From Pseudofrankia coriaricola (lineage in GTDB: Bacteria; Actinomycetota; Actinomycetes; Frankiales; Frankiaceae), in the NCBI RefSeq assembly GCF_001854805.1, contig NZ_MBLO01000272.1:52660-105567 (forward strand): a stretch of DNA of 52,908 bases. Direction: 5' to 3'. The position numbers and the translations under genes are program-made. This document shows positions 18,001 to 25,309 of this stretch, one piece after another. The notes below the pieces were generated by a model. The model was not told where the DNA came from and made no database searches. It worked only from the letters and a program-made list of their open reading frames with translations. Numbering within the stretch: position 1 is the stretch's first letter; each line of letters begins with the position of its first letter.

Positions 18001-18930
18001 CCGACCAGCGACCCGGGCCGTCCTCACATGCTCACCCGGATCGACGCCCGGCTCGACGGCCTGCGCGGGCCGCTGTCGCTGCTGCTCACCGCGCTGACGT
18101 CCGGCAGCCGCACCTGGCTGCCCGACCTGAGCGTCGTCGTCGAGCAGGGCCAGCCGGGGCCCCCGCCTCTCACTGTGCCTGGCCACCTGGGGAACGCGTT
18201 CCGGGACAGTCACGTCCGCGACGCCCTCGACCGGCTGCTGTTCGACGGCCTGATCGCCGACGACGGCGACGGCGCGGGTTTTCTCGTGCTCGCCGAACCG
18301 AGCGTGTCCACCGAGCCCGGCGGCCCCGCGGCGCGCCAGCTTCCCGGACCGGGGGACGATGCCAGCCCTTCGGGCTGGTCGGCCCAGGAAGACGGGTCGG
18401 GTACGGGCCCGGACGCGGGTCTCGGGTTCGGCTCCGAGGCCGAGACCGACATCGGGCTGGCACTCGCGGGGGAGCTGGGGCTTGGACGGCGAGCACGCGG
18501 CGCCGTCGCCATCCTCGCCCCGCCTTATCCCATCGACCATCCGTTCTACGGCTCCGGCGTGATGGTTCTCGACGTCCACCTCGACCCCGGCGTCACGTCG
18601 GCCGCCGGACTCACCCGGCTGGCGCAGGCGGGCCGTCCCGGTGGGCTCGGGGACTCGGATCTCACCGACCGGCAGGCGGGCGACGCCGAGCTTGCCGCGG
18701 CGCTCACCGCCGTCGGCGGCCTCCCTCCGATGGCGACCTGCGGTGCGTGGATCGCGCATGACAAGACGGGGACGCTCACCTACCGGATCTGCGTCCCGCC
18801 CGCGTGCCTCCTGTGGCCCTCGCCGGAATCGGTCGGTTCCGTTGTCGGCACGGCCTGGCGTATCGCCATCGACCAGGCCCACGCCGCCGCCCGCCTCTTC
18901 ACCGCCCCGCTGGCCCAGCCGGCCCCGTAG
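15043..18930 (+). CDS. Large uncharacterised cytoplasmic protein (1,295 residues)
   Basis: I do not recognise a named family. The ATG at 15043 is preceded by GGGGGCGG and overlaps the DUF3293 stop by eight bases. There is no signal peptide or membrane segment. Two acidic runs occur at about residues 110-125 and 215-230. A 7-copy SNGT(S/P)(P/A) repeat lies at 900-941. At least three, perhaps four, stretches share one plan: a beta strand with T-x-V, then a helix with LL..L(N/A)RRN (about 65-105, 385-470, 560-640, and 1165-1290), then G-A-W and a helix rich in Ala ending in LL/AA. This suggests a tandem-domain protein, possibly related to YbjN/secretion-chaperone-like folds; that is only a guess. 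The job of the DUF3293/giant protein pair is unknown. Confidence 0.8.
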   Translation: MSDAVGFNTGLPLAARLREHVLRQLGAEDEWIGQGPGGTGLVWRHSELGTLLELLPVPGGASSVAVLRVTTPVATVDDLARAAALCRRRNGESTLNRWLAGPWPAIPYRDETDDDEDEDENEDDGPGGGISLRAVFHGDEPTGQAPPLDASPAYLVALPGQDEVDQASVPGEPEAPSGGPPADEGDEPEPGGEDDQSNVLYLSCSFVVGRREQPRDEEDEEEDEDTDVDEILGEEGGAVLAELAVATVGDQIAVAVGALDAGLHDEVAGVPFVYRDEEGHSRPGRHRVTQYHDTLHADAETDNTLLWRGLLTAFDELRYDQEIDGGPVWGSGDGRGFRCEVPFGWGPFQVPDDRPVEVVAARETAGSLTSVVRASRQDPHPLAGEGLVISMRTPVHLRPGDDVAGLLAALNRQDVADPGGAHGIGAWVMHGDQPTWQLFLPNALASTSQLRAQGLLREILLATAGASLLARRLLLTDEDLTRFDRRPVGPASRQPAGLAFAASIAGGDEPALVLDTLYSGLVGPDVEWSVMDGAGFDWWPHRGRQRVRMTPRPVPDGRRAGSLRIATEVATGARATPDLLRLLARRNAEDGRSALVLDPAAGTVEAVARIHVGPMAWTPDRIWARLIAIDQLVRAAEAAVELTRLGGPGQGAVAAASAHPTSGPRPSRDVLFDVLPDIRERARETMPDAQVRPLVLPVALTALMAPPHRVTSHQPGRALTAEWWTRTFDPSGPAARGRGELIVTEHPELGPGIRARTYLDYLPGDVDDRAAWCNDRNRALLAEATVDDLTVVGGWGLDATDTPCLTTWFFPETLLGEHPDELSAALGKLLRLQQWIVFVSLADSPVAPLTDTRGAQELAAGLPSLFGTFRAVLDYPSGLTLTARAAGRTSTPAFPDAPASNGISPSNGTPPSNGTSPSNGTSPSNGTSASNGTSASNGTSASEGLATSIGFPTPADDTGEVVVIELVRPYTPPAHEELMSSPRLAQPTSDPGRPHMLTRIDARLDGLRGPLSLLLTALTSGSRTWLPDLSVVVEQGQPGPPPLTVPGHLGNAFRDSHVRDALDRLLFDGLIADDGDGAGFLVLAEPSVSTEPGGPAARQLPGPGDDASPSGWSAQEDGSGTGPDAGLGFGSEAETDIGLALAGELGLGRRARGAVAILAPPYPIDHPFYGSGVMVLDVHLDPGVTSAAGLTRLAQAGRPGGLGDSDLTDRQAGDAELAAALTAVGGLPPMATCGAWIAHDKTGTLTYRICVPPACLLWPSPESVGSVVGTAWRIAIDQAHAAARLFTAPLAQPAP
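17740..17865 (+). repeat. 18-bp tandem repeat, 7 copies, coding
   Basis: Seven units of TCCAACGGCACTTCCCCG (variants end GCG or GCA), encoding SNGTSP/SNGTSA. Frame-preserving; probably a flexible, length-variable linker inside the 1,295-residue protein. Confidence 0.9.
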
Positions 18931-18975
18931 TTCCGGCTCGGTGGCCTGGGCCCGCGCCGAGCGACCCGGGTGCCG

Positions 18976-19008
18976 CGGGATCACGCGGCCGTCTAGGCCC
19001 GGATCCCG
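18976..19008. terminator. Possible bidirectional terminator
   Basis: CGGGATC (18976-18982) pairs with GATCCCG (19002-19008) between the ends of the 1,295-residue protein gene (plus) and the thiolase gene (minus). Only seven base pairs with a 19-base loop, so moderate support. Confidence 0.4.
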
Positions 19009-19025
19009 GATTCCTGGCCAGGTGC

Positions 19026-20282
19026 CTACCCGGCGGTGAGGAGGAGGGCTCCGGCTATGGGGCCGCCGCCGGCGCCGACAGCGGCGACCCGATGGCGGGC
19101 GACCTGGCGGTCGCCGGCCTGGCCGCGAAGCTGCACGCAGGCCTCGTGGAGAAGCCAGTAGCCGTGCATCCGGCCGGCCGAGAGCTGCCCGCCGTAGGTG
19201 TTGAGCGGAAGGCTCCCCTCCAGGGCGATCTTTTCGGGGTCCCCGACGAATGGCCCGGATTCGCCCTCGCCGCAGAATCCGAAGGCCTCGAGCCAGGCGA
19301 GGGTCAGGAATGTGAACCCGTCGTACAGCTCGGCGAAGTCGACGTCGACCGGCCGGAGATCGGTATGCGACCACATCTGGGCCGCCGCGTCGACCGACGC
19401 CATGTTCGGGTAGTCAGGCCGCATGTACCAGCCACCGGGGCCTGTGGACCCACCCATCGCCTCGATCCGGACCGGGTGCTCGCACGCCGAGGCGTGGTCG
19501 GCCACGGACACAACGACCGCGACCGACCCGTCGATCGGCACGTCACAGTCCAGCAGCCCGAACGGTTCGGACACCTTCCGCGCGGAGACATAGTCGTGAA
19601 GCGTGATCGGGTCTCGGTAAACGGCCAACGGGTTCAGCCCGGCGTTGCGCCGGCTGTTAATGGCCAAAATGCCGAGCTGTTCCTTGGTCGTGCCGTATAG
19701 ATGCATATGCCGGCGGCAGTGCATTGCCAACCAGTTCGCCGCCGAGTAGGCGTGGTATGTCATCAGCTCGTCCAGCCCGGCTGCCAGCCCATTCCGCGGC
19801 GGGTAAGCCCGGGCGGGTGCGGACGCCGCGGATTCCACGACCTCGAATCTGTCCGCTTCCGGTCTGCCCGCGTCCGGTCTGCCCGCGTCGCCGGTCCCAC
19901 CGGCGCCGTCGAGGTGGGGCGCCTCGCCGCCGGGGAGCACGGCACCGCCCATCATCTGGACGGTGCGGTAGACCAGCACATGACGAGCGCGTCCGGCGGC
20001 GACCGCGATCACGGCCGACATCACTGGCGAGAGCAGCCCACCGGTGTCGACGTCGCCCCCGAGGTAGGTCGGCGCCAGCCCCAGGGCCGCGCACGCCTCC
20101 TCCAGCGGAGTGTCGCCCAGGGTGGCGACGCCGTCGATGTCGGTGGGCAGTAGCCCGGCGTCGGCGATCGCCTGTCGGGACGCCTCCGCCGTGAGGTCCG
20201 TCCCCGGGATTCCGGTACGTCGGCCGATCCGCGAGATCCCGACTCCCGAGATGATGGCGCGCCGCTCCGGCAGTCCGGTCAT
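19026..20282 (-). CDS. Thiolase-like protein, non-condensing (lipid-transfer/Ltp type)
   Basis: 418 residues with the thiolase fold throughout: AIISGVGISRIGRRTG at the N-terminus, ASRQAIADAGL, VDVDFAELYDGFTFLTLAWLEAFGFCGEGESG and the C-terminal NTYGGQLSAGRMHGYWLLHEACVQLRG. The nucleophile loop reads DVDTGGLLSPVMSAVIAVAAG with no Cys, so classical thiolysis is unlikely. Cys-less members of this group act with a DUF35 protein, for example as aldolases in steroid side-chain breakdown. A DUF35 gene is divergently placed 160 bases away, which supports that pairing here. The substrate is probably an acyl-CoA; steroid specificity is not shown. Confidence 0.85.
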   Translation of the reverse strand: MTGLPERRAIISGVGISRIGRRTGIPGTDLTAEASRQAIADAGLLPTDIDGVATLGDTPLEEACAALGLAPTYLGGDVDTGGLLSPVMSAVIAVAAGRARHVLVYRTVQMMGGAVLPGGEAPHLDGAGGTGDAGRPDAGRPEADRFEVVESAASAPARAYPPRNGLAAGLDELMTYHAYSAANWLAMHCRRHMHLYGTTKEQLGILAINSRRNAGLNPLAVYRDPITLHDYVSARKVSEPFGLLDCDVPIDGSVAVVVSVADHASACEHPVRIEAMGGSTGPGGWYMRPDYPNMASVDAAAQMWSHTDLRPVDVDFAELYDGFTFLTLAWLEAFGFCGEGESGPFVGDPEKIALEGSLPLNTYGGQLSAGRMHGYWLLHEACVQLRGQAGDRQVARHRVAAVGAGGGPIAGALLLTAG

Positions 20283-20323
20283 GGCGTGACGCTATGCCCG
20301 CCGCCACGACGCAGTCACCCGAT

Positions 20324-20350
20324 GTGCGACGTGCGACGTGCGACGTGCGA
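20324..20350. repeat. 7-bp tandem repeat between divergent thiolase and DUF35 genes
   Basis: Nearly four copies of GTGCGAC in direct repeat, positioned between the two divergent starts. Could be a binding array for a regulator or simple slippage. Confidence 0.7.
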
Positions 20351-20441
20351 AACAGGCACGAATCCGACCGGTGTCCTACGGTCTGAAGAACAAGGGCGTT
20401 GCCCACGACCGATCGGCGCTGATCCCGAATCCGGAGGCCTC

Positions 20442-20798
20442 ATGACGACGCCGGCAGTCGACGCGGACAGCCAGCTTCTGATCTATCGGTGTGTGGACTG
20501 CCGGCGCTGGATCCATCCCGAGACCAAACGCTGCCCGGAGTGCGCTGGAGAGCTGGTAGCCGAGCCGGTGAGCGGCGACGCCACGGTCTTCACCTTCACC
20601 GTCAACCATCACGCGTTCCACCCGGCCGTGCCGGTGCCCTACGTGATCGCCATCGTCGAGCTCGCCGAGCAGCCCGGCCTCCGCCTCGTCAGCAACATCG
20701 TCGGCTGCGCGCCGGAGGAGGTCACCATCGGCATGCCGGTGCGTGTCCTCATGGAGCAGCGTGGCGGCACGCTGGTCCCCGTGTTCGAAACGGCCTGA
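20442..20798 (+). CDS. DUF35 OB-fold/zinc-ribbon acyl-CoA-binding protein
   Basis: 118 residues. The ATG follows CGGAGG with a 4-base spacer; an in-frame extension upstream is not needed. The N-terminal rubredoxin-like zinc ribbon is YRCVDC...KRCPEC (four Cys), followed by an OB-fold with the family motif VFTFTVNHHAFHPAVPVPY and ending in MPVRVLMEQRGGTLVPVF. DUF35 proteins bind the CoA or acyl part and form complexes with Cys-less thiolase-like proteins. The divergent thiolase-like gene is the obvious partner. Confidence 0.9.
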   Translation: MTTPAVDADSQLLIYRCVDCRRWIHPETKRCPECAGELVAEPVSGDATVFTFTVNHHAFHPAVPVPYVIAIVELAEQPGLRLVSNIVGCAPEEVTIGMPVRVLMEQRGGTLVPVFETA

Positions 20799-20826
20799 GA
20801 CCTCGGCCTGGCCGCCGCCTCAGGCC
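20792..20826. terminator. Bidirectional hairpin containing both stop codons
   Basis: GGCCTGAG (20792-20799) pairs with CTCAGGCC (20819-20826). The plus-strand TGA of the DUF35 gene and the minus-strand stop of the XRE gene are both built into the stem, so the same palindrome serves each convergent gene. Confidence 0.6.
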
Positions 20827-21242
20827 TTCACGAGGTGGCGGGCGATGTCGTCGACCCGCCGTTCGATGCGGCGCAGGGCATGCAGGATCTGCTCGGGCAG
20901 GTCGGGCCGGGCGGTGACAGCCGCCTGTCGCGTCACCCGGGCCCCGGGGGCCGGTCCCTCGCCGGTGGCCAGTTCCGGATACTGATCACCGAGCAGCACA
21001 CGAACGAGGTGATCGTCGGGCCAGTCGAGCGCCCGCGAGACCGCGGACAACGTCGAGTTCTGCACGCGCCGGTCGCCATTGCCGCGCTGGAGTACCCGCA
21101 GCGTCGCGACCGAGACTCCGGCCGCGAGCGCCAGTTCCTGCTGGCTGACCCGCTGGGTCGACATCCGCGCGCCCAGCGCGGTGGCGACGGAGCGCCAGTC
21201 CTCATGGACCGCTCGAAGGTGACGTTCCCCGTTGTTTGTCAT
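20820..21242 (-). CDS. XRE-family DNA-binding protein
   Basis: 140 residues if started at the ATG at 21242 (MTNNGERHLRAVHEDW). The helix-turn-helix is at about residues 32-60 (SQQELALAAGVSVATLRVLQRG), continuing into STLSAVSRALDWPDDHLVRVL, the usual five-helix Cro/C1 domain. The last 40 residues (PDLPEQILHALRRIERRVDDIARHLVKA) form a likely coiled coil for dimerisation. An imperfect inverted repeat GTTTG-N8-CAAAC spans the start codon, consistent with autoregulation. No clear ribosome binding site precedes the ATG, so translation may be leaderless. Its targets are not evident. Confidence 0.8.
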   Translation of the reverse strand: MTNNGERHLRAVHEDWRSVATALGARMSTQRVSQQELALAAGVSVATLRVLQRGNGDRRVQNSTLSAVSRALDWPDDHLVRVLLGDQYPELATGEGPAPGARVTRQAAVTARPDLPEQILHALRRIERRVDDIARHLVKA

Positions 21243-21250
21243 GCAGCAAA
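21233..21250. promoter_or_regulatory. Possible autoregulatory operator of the XRE gene
   Basis: On the minus strand GTTTG-CTGCATGA-CAAAC covers the start codon of the XRE gene. The half-sites are five to six bases, so this is suggestive only. Confidence 0.35.
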
Positions 21251-21403
21251 CGATACCGCCCAAACCACCCGGACGATCACCGGGAACACGCGGGACCATG
21301 GCGTTCCCGCCGAAACCTCCCGGCCAGACGACTTCACTACGGCCGCCGGCCCGGCGGTGACCGCGGGGGAAGCGGATCGGGAAAGGAGGACGCGCCGGCC
21401 AGC

Positions 21404-22069
21404 TCACGCCACCTGGCTGGGGGCCACCCGCTCGGGAACCGCGCCGGAAGCCGCGGTGCCGGCGTAGAGGCGGCCTGCGCGGCGCTGGTAGGAAGGCGCC
21501 CAGATGAGCTTGAACAACAGGCGCGGAACGAAGGGGACCGTCGCCAGCACGGCGGCGCGCATCGGGGCGTCGGCCACACTCGCGAGCCAGCCGTAGAGGA
21601 CCGGGATGTCGCGGCGGTTGAAGCCCTGCCGCACGTCCTTGTCGATCTCCTCGAACTCGGCCGGCGTGATCTGCTCCAGGATGAGCGGGAACGCCACCGC
21701 CTCCTCCTCGTGGAGGTGCACGTTGATCAACTTCTGGAGCTCGGCGAGCACCCCCGCGCGCTGCGAGAGCGGGATGGTGGTGTCGCCCGCGATGGTGACC
21801 AGCGGGTCGATCTCGGCGTGCTGGGCCTCCAGCCGGTCGAGCCCGGCGACGGCGTACGGCACCCGGGCACGCAGCACCGGCCAGAAGCGCTTGTCCTCGG
21901 CGGTGTGGTGGTGGTGCAGCGTCCGCAGCGTCAGGGCGATCTGGTCCTCGATGAGCGCGGCGTGCGCGGCGTCACGCGGCGCGCGGGCCACGGCGGCGAG
22001 CCTGCCGTACTCGACCCGCATCGCGTTGTGCAGGAGGCGGATGGTCTGCAGGTGGTCGGACGTGGACAT
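21404..22069 (-). CDS. Hemerythrin-like HHE domain protein
   Basis: 221 residues, start ATG at 22069 with GGGAGGAA six bases upstream. The HHE pattern is visible: LLHNAMRVEYGRL, LRTLHHHHTAEDKRFWPVL, LEAQHAEIDPL and INVHLHEEEAVAFPLILEQI, giving the His/Glu ligands of a di-iron four-helix bundle. The C-terminal 60 residues (APMRAAVLATVPFVPRLLFKLIWAP) are hydrophobic and could associate with the membrane. Hemerythrin-like proteins bind O2 or sense oxidants or iron; nothing here says which. It is an isolated minus-strand gene downstream of the DUF4388-like gene. Confidence 0.88.
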   Translation of the reverse strand: MSTSDHLQTIRLLHNAMRVEYGRLAAVARAPRDAAHAALIEDQIALTLRTLHHHHTAEDKRFWPVLRARVPYAVAGLDRLEAQHAEIDPLVTIAGDTTIPLSQRAGVLAELQKLINVHLHEEEAVAFPLILEQITPAEFEEIDKDVRQGFNRRDIPVLYGWLASVADAPMRAAVLATVPFVPRLLFKLIWAPSYQRRAGRLYAGTAASGAVPERVAPSQVA

Positions 22070-22306
22070 GGCGGCGTTCCTCCCGTGATTCGCGCCCGTC
22101 ACCCGAGGTGAGGGCCCGCGGGGTGCGGGCCGGTTCGGGGCGGACGGAGCATCACCCGGGCGGAGCACCGCCGTGGCCGGCCTGTCGCTCGCCGGACGGC
22201 CCCCGGATGCCCATTGGCCTGCCAGCACCACCGGCCCCGGTGGCTGGCTCGCCGAACGCGTGGCCAGCAGGTACCACGCGGCGACGACCGCGGGCGACAC
22301 CCTCCG

Positions 22307-23170
22307 TCACGAGGGGCCGCCCGTGTTCCTCCGGTGGAGGAGACGGCGCCGGGGAGCGGCCTCTCCGTCCGTGGATTCGACGACCAGCTCCAGGCCTTCA
22401 TCGGCGCCGGGGCGACCCACCGCGATCGGGGACGAGGCGCTGATCGGGCCGGCCGGCCGAGGCTGCTGAGGCGGCGTGCCGGTGGCGGCGGGCATGAGCG
22501 GTTGCAGGGCGATCTGGCCGTCCTCGAGCAGGAGCCTGAGATCCGACATGACGGCGAACAGGCCACGGCCGAGCAGGAACGCGATGTCCCGGCACGTCCG
22601 CCGGCCGTTGACGCGGGTGAGGACCTCCGCCCGGTCCTCATTGATCGGCGGGGCCGAGGCCGTGGGATGCGGCCGTACCCACGGGTCCAGACCGCGCTCC
22701 CGCCATTCGGCCGCGATGTCCACCCGGCGGCGCGTCTCACGCACCACTCGACCGACGTCCATCCCGGGCACGAGGGGCACGAGGGGTGGCAGGCCGGGCC
22801 CGGCCGGATCCGGCGAGCAGGTGTGGACCTCCGCGACCGCGAGGGCGAACACGGCGTCCATGGCGGCGGTCTGTGTCAGCACCTGTACGGAGGCGCTCCC
22901 CAGCAGCCCGCGTTCCACCAGCGCGGCGCGCAGGCGTCCCTCCGGCGCGGCCTGCGCGAAGGTTTCCGTCCAGTCCTCACCGGAGATCCGGCCCGACCGG
23001 AGCAGCAGCGGCTCCAGCCCGGGCGCGGCGGCGGTCTCGGCCGCGATGACCAGACCCGAATGGAACACGATCATGCCGCCGACCCGGGCGCCCTCGACCC
23101 GAAGCGTTCCCGTGAACTGTTCGTCACCGAGGCGGGACAAAGTGGTGAGGAACAGCAGACTATCCGTCAC
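22307..23170 (-). CDS. DUF4388-like signalling protein
   Basis: 287 residues from a GTG start. The first 90 residues follow the DUF4388 pattern (SLLFLTTLSRLGDEQFTGTLRVEGARVGGMIVFHSGLVIAA), a beta-rich domain with a 'gives substance to a signal' role in gliding and two-component-linked systems. Residues about 175-225 include NGRRTCRDIAFLLGRGLFAVMSDL, a winged-helix-like segment common in the same proteins. The gene is divergent from a roadblock-like gene with 190 bases between them, and DUF4388 and roadblock proteins often occur together. A regulatory scaffold is inferred. Confidence 0.7.
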   Translation of the reverse strand: MTDSLLFLTTLSRLGDEQFTGTLRVEGARVGGMIVFHSGLVIAAETAAAPGLEPLLLRSGRISGEDWTETFAQAAPEGRLRAALVERGLLGSASVQVLTQTAAMDAVFALAVAEVHTCSPDPAGPGLPPLVPLVPGMDVGRVVRETRRRVDIAAEWRERGLDPWVRPHPTASAPPINEDRAEVLTRVNGRRTCRDIAFLLGRGLFAVMSDLRLLLEDGQIALQPLMPAATGTPPQQPRPAGPISASSPIAVGRPGADEGLELVVESTDGEAAPRRRLLHRRNTGGPS

Positions 23171-23360
23171 AAATTAGTCCCGTCATGCTACCTACCCAAA
23201 CGTGTCGGTCGACAACAAGGTCGACGAAGCAAAGGATATGGTCACGAGTATCCAAGTGCTATCGACTGACCCAACGAGCACACAAGCGCCGGAAAATTGC
23301 CCCAGAGCAAACCCTCTCTAATCACAACCGCGGGTTTGCTCCGGGACGGAAAGTGGCGAA

Positions 23361-23726
23361 ATGGACATCGAGACCGCCCTCAAGGAAGCGATGGCGATCG
23401 ACGGGGCACTCGGGGCGGCACTGGTCGACTACGAGAGCGGGATGATGCTGGGCGCGGCGGGCGGCGGGCGCACGCTGAACCTCGAGATCGCCGCGGCGGG
23501 CAACACCGACGTGGTCCGTGCCAAGGCCAGGACCCTGGAGGCCCTGGGTGTGCGCGACGTCATCGAGGACATCCTGATCACCCTGGAACGGCAGTACCAT
23601 CTCATCCGGCTCCTCAGCCGCGGGGAGAACCGGTTGTTCCTCTACCTCGCGCTGGACCGCTCCCGCTCCAACCTCGCGCTCGCCCGTCATGGCCTCCGGT
23701 CGATCGAACGTGAGCTGAGCGTCTGA
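23361..23726 (+). CDS. Roadblock/LC7-like protein 1
   Basis: 121 residues. The sequence MDIETALKEAMAIDGALGAALVDYESGMMLGAAGGG has the alpha-beta-beta start of roadblock proteins, and ITLERQYHLIRLLSRGENRLFLYLALD fits the later strands. Roadblock proteins are small dimers that usually control Ras-like GTPases (MglB/MglA) or form actinobacterial cvn-type operons with a GTPase. No GTPase or histidine kinase is encoded nearby. A second roadblock gene lies 240 bases downstream, beyond a hairpin. Confidence 0.75.
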   Translation: MDIETALKEAMAIDGALGAALVDYESGMMLGAAGGGRTLNLEIAAAGNTDVVRAKARTLEALGVRDVIEDILITLERQYHLIRLLSRGENRLFLYLALDRSRSNLALARHGLRSIERELSV

Positions 23727-23769
23727 CGGCCGATAGGCAGGGCCCGCCGGCCGGAGAGGCCGCGGTACT

Positions 23770-23796
23770 ACCTCCCGTCGCTTGACGGGAGGTTTC
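23770..23796 (+). terminator. Hairpin terminator between roadblock genes
   Basis: ACCTCCCGTC (23770-23779) pairs perfectly with GACGGGAGGT (23784-23793) over a GCTT loop, then TT. This suggests that the two roadblock genes are separate or only partly co-transcribed. Confidence 0.65.
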
Positions 23797-23968
23797 GACC
23801 TGCCGTCGGCGCTTCGGCTCACACGTCTGCCCGAATGTGGTGGCCACCGCGCCACGGGAAGGCACGGCGAGCCGCGCCGAAGCGCCCGCGGCGTCGGCAC
23901 GGCTCTTGGCGAGCAATTATCTGGTGCTCCACCGGGCGGCCCTACCAAGAATGCGATGAGTACGTCGA

Positions 23969-24334
23969 ATGAATACCGAGACCATTCTGGCGGAGCTCAC
24001 GGCGCTGCGTGAGCACGTTACCGGGGTGACGAACAGCGCGGTCGCGTCGGTGGACGGTCTGCTGATCGCCCACGACGCGAGCGACGTCCGGCCGGAGGTG
24101 CTGGCCGCCATGGCCGCCGTCGCCCTCGGCCTGGGAAAGAGCACCGGGGCGGAGGTGGGCATGGGCGAGCTGCGAGAGGTGATCACCCGCTGCGAGGGTG
24201 GCCACATCGTGGTCTACGCCGTCCGCGAGACGAGCCTGCTCGTGGTCCTGGGCGACGAGGGACTGGACATGAACCGGCTGCACCTGCACTCCCGGCCCGC
24301 CGTCACCCGGATTGGCGAACTACTGGCCGCGTGA
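23969..24334 (+). CDS. Roadblock/LC7 domain protein 2
   Basis: 121 residues, a better match to the family than the first copy: LTALREHVTGVTNSAVASVDGLLIAHDA, then EVLAAMAAVALGLG, the central helix, and VVYAVRETSLLVVLGDEGLDMNRLHLHSRPAVTRIGELL. The expected partner, a small GTPase, is missing from this window, so it may pair with the first roadblock protein or the DUF4388-like protein. No strong ribosome binding site precedes the ATG. Confidence 0.82.
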   Translation: MNTETILAELTALREHVTGVTNSAVASVDGLLIAHDASDVRPEVLAAMAAVALGLGKSTGAEVGMGELREVITRCEGGHIVVYAVRETSLLVVLGDEGLDMNRLHLHSRPAVTRIGELLAA

Positions 24335-24414
24335 GCCATCACCTCCTCGCGCCGCGGACCGCGGCTGGTCGCCGCCGACAGCCGCGGCCGGCCCGACAGC
24401 CTGTTTCCAGTGCC

Positions 24415-24442
24415 GCTCACAGCCCGCGGCTCACAGCCCGCG
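24415..24442. repeat. 14-bp tandem duplication
   Basis: GCTCACAGCCCGCG occurs twice in direct repeat between the convergent roadblock and HAD genes. No other content is seen there. Confidence 0.6.
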
Positions 24443-24453
24443 GCGGGCGGCCG

Positions 24454-25152
24454 TCAGAAGTGGCGCAACAGCTCGCCGAACGTCCGGAGCTGGAGCACGC
24501 CCGGGTCGGCGGCGTCGAGCTCCGCGTGTTCCAGCGCCCACGTGTTCGTGTTCGGGATGAAGACAGCCCCCCACCCGGCGGCGCGGGCGGGCAGGATGTC
24601 GGACTTCGGCGAGTTCCCGATCATCCACGTCGCCGCGGGGTCCAGGGCCAGCTCGCGCGCCAGCAGCTCGTAGGCCTCGTTGTTCTTCTCGGCCACGATG
24701 TAGGTGCCCACCCCGAAACACGGCGCGAGGCCCGAGGCGTCGATCTTGGCCTGCTGCTCCTCCGGAACTCCCTTGGTGAGCAGCGCGAGCTCGTGTCGAC
24801 CACCAAGCTCACGTAGCGTCTCCGCGACCCCGGGCATCAGCTCGACGCGGTGGTCCAGGAGGGCGGCCGCGAGCTCGTCGATCTCGCGTCGTTCCCCGGC
24901 GTCCGCGGGACGTTCCCAGAGGCGCTCGAACAGGTCGTGCAGGCTGCGCAGGAACACCTTGGTCCCGTAGCCGTGAGCCGCCGCGTTCGCCGCCTCGACG
25001 TCGTTGAGCATCGTGCGCAGCGCGGTCCGCTCCAGCGTTGGATGGGCCAGCCAGTCCAGGTAGTCGGCGATCACCCGCTCGAAGCGGATGTTGTTCTCCC
25101 ACAGCGTGTCGTCCGCGTCGAACACCAGTGTGAACCGCGTGCCGGGCGCCAT
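24454..25152 (-). CDS. HAD-superfamily hydrolase
   Basis: 232 residues from the ATG at 25152; a GTG at 25167 is an alternative start. Motif I is FDADDTLWE (nucleophile Asp plus the general-acid Asp two residues on), motif II is LALLTKG, and motif IV is IGNSPKSDI. The helical cap sits between I and II (about 20-110). The enzyme is a typical phosphatase-like HAD of the YjjG/Gph size class; the substrate is unknown. It is convergent with the second roadblock gene and divergent from the baeRF gene, sharing a 155-base upstream region. Confidence 0.88.
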   Translation of the reverse strand: MAPGTRFTLVFDADDTLWENNIRFERVIADYLDWLAHPTLERTALRTMLNDVEAANAAAHGYGTKVFLRSLHDLFERLWERPADAGERREIDELAAALLDHRVELMPGVAETLRELGGRHELALLTKGVPEEQQAKIDASGLAPCFGVGTYIVAEKNNEAYELLARELALDPAATWMIGNSPKSDILPARAAGWGAVFIPNTNTWALEHAELDAADPGVLQLRTFGELLRHF

Positions 25153-25309
25153 CTTCCCTGATTCCACGTCCCGATCTGAACAGATCCGGAGCGCCCGCGT
25201 CGACCGGATTTCACCCACTCCGCTCGCGCGGCCCCACTCCGGCACGAGCGCACTATCGCCGGCCAAGCCGGGTAAGGGCTCGAAGTCTGGACGAAGTGAG
25301 GAGGCCGTA

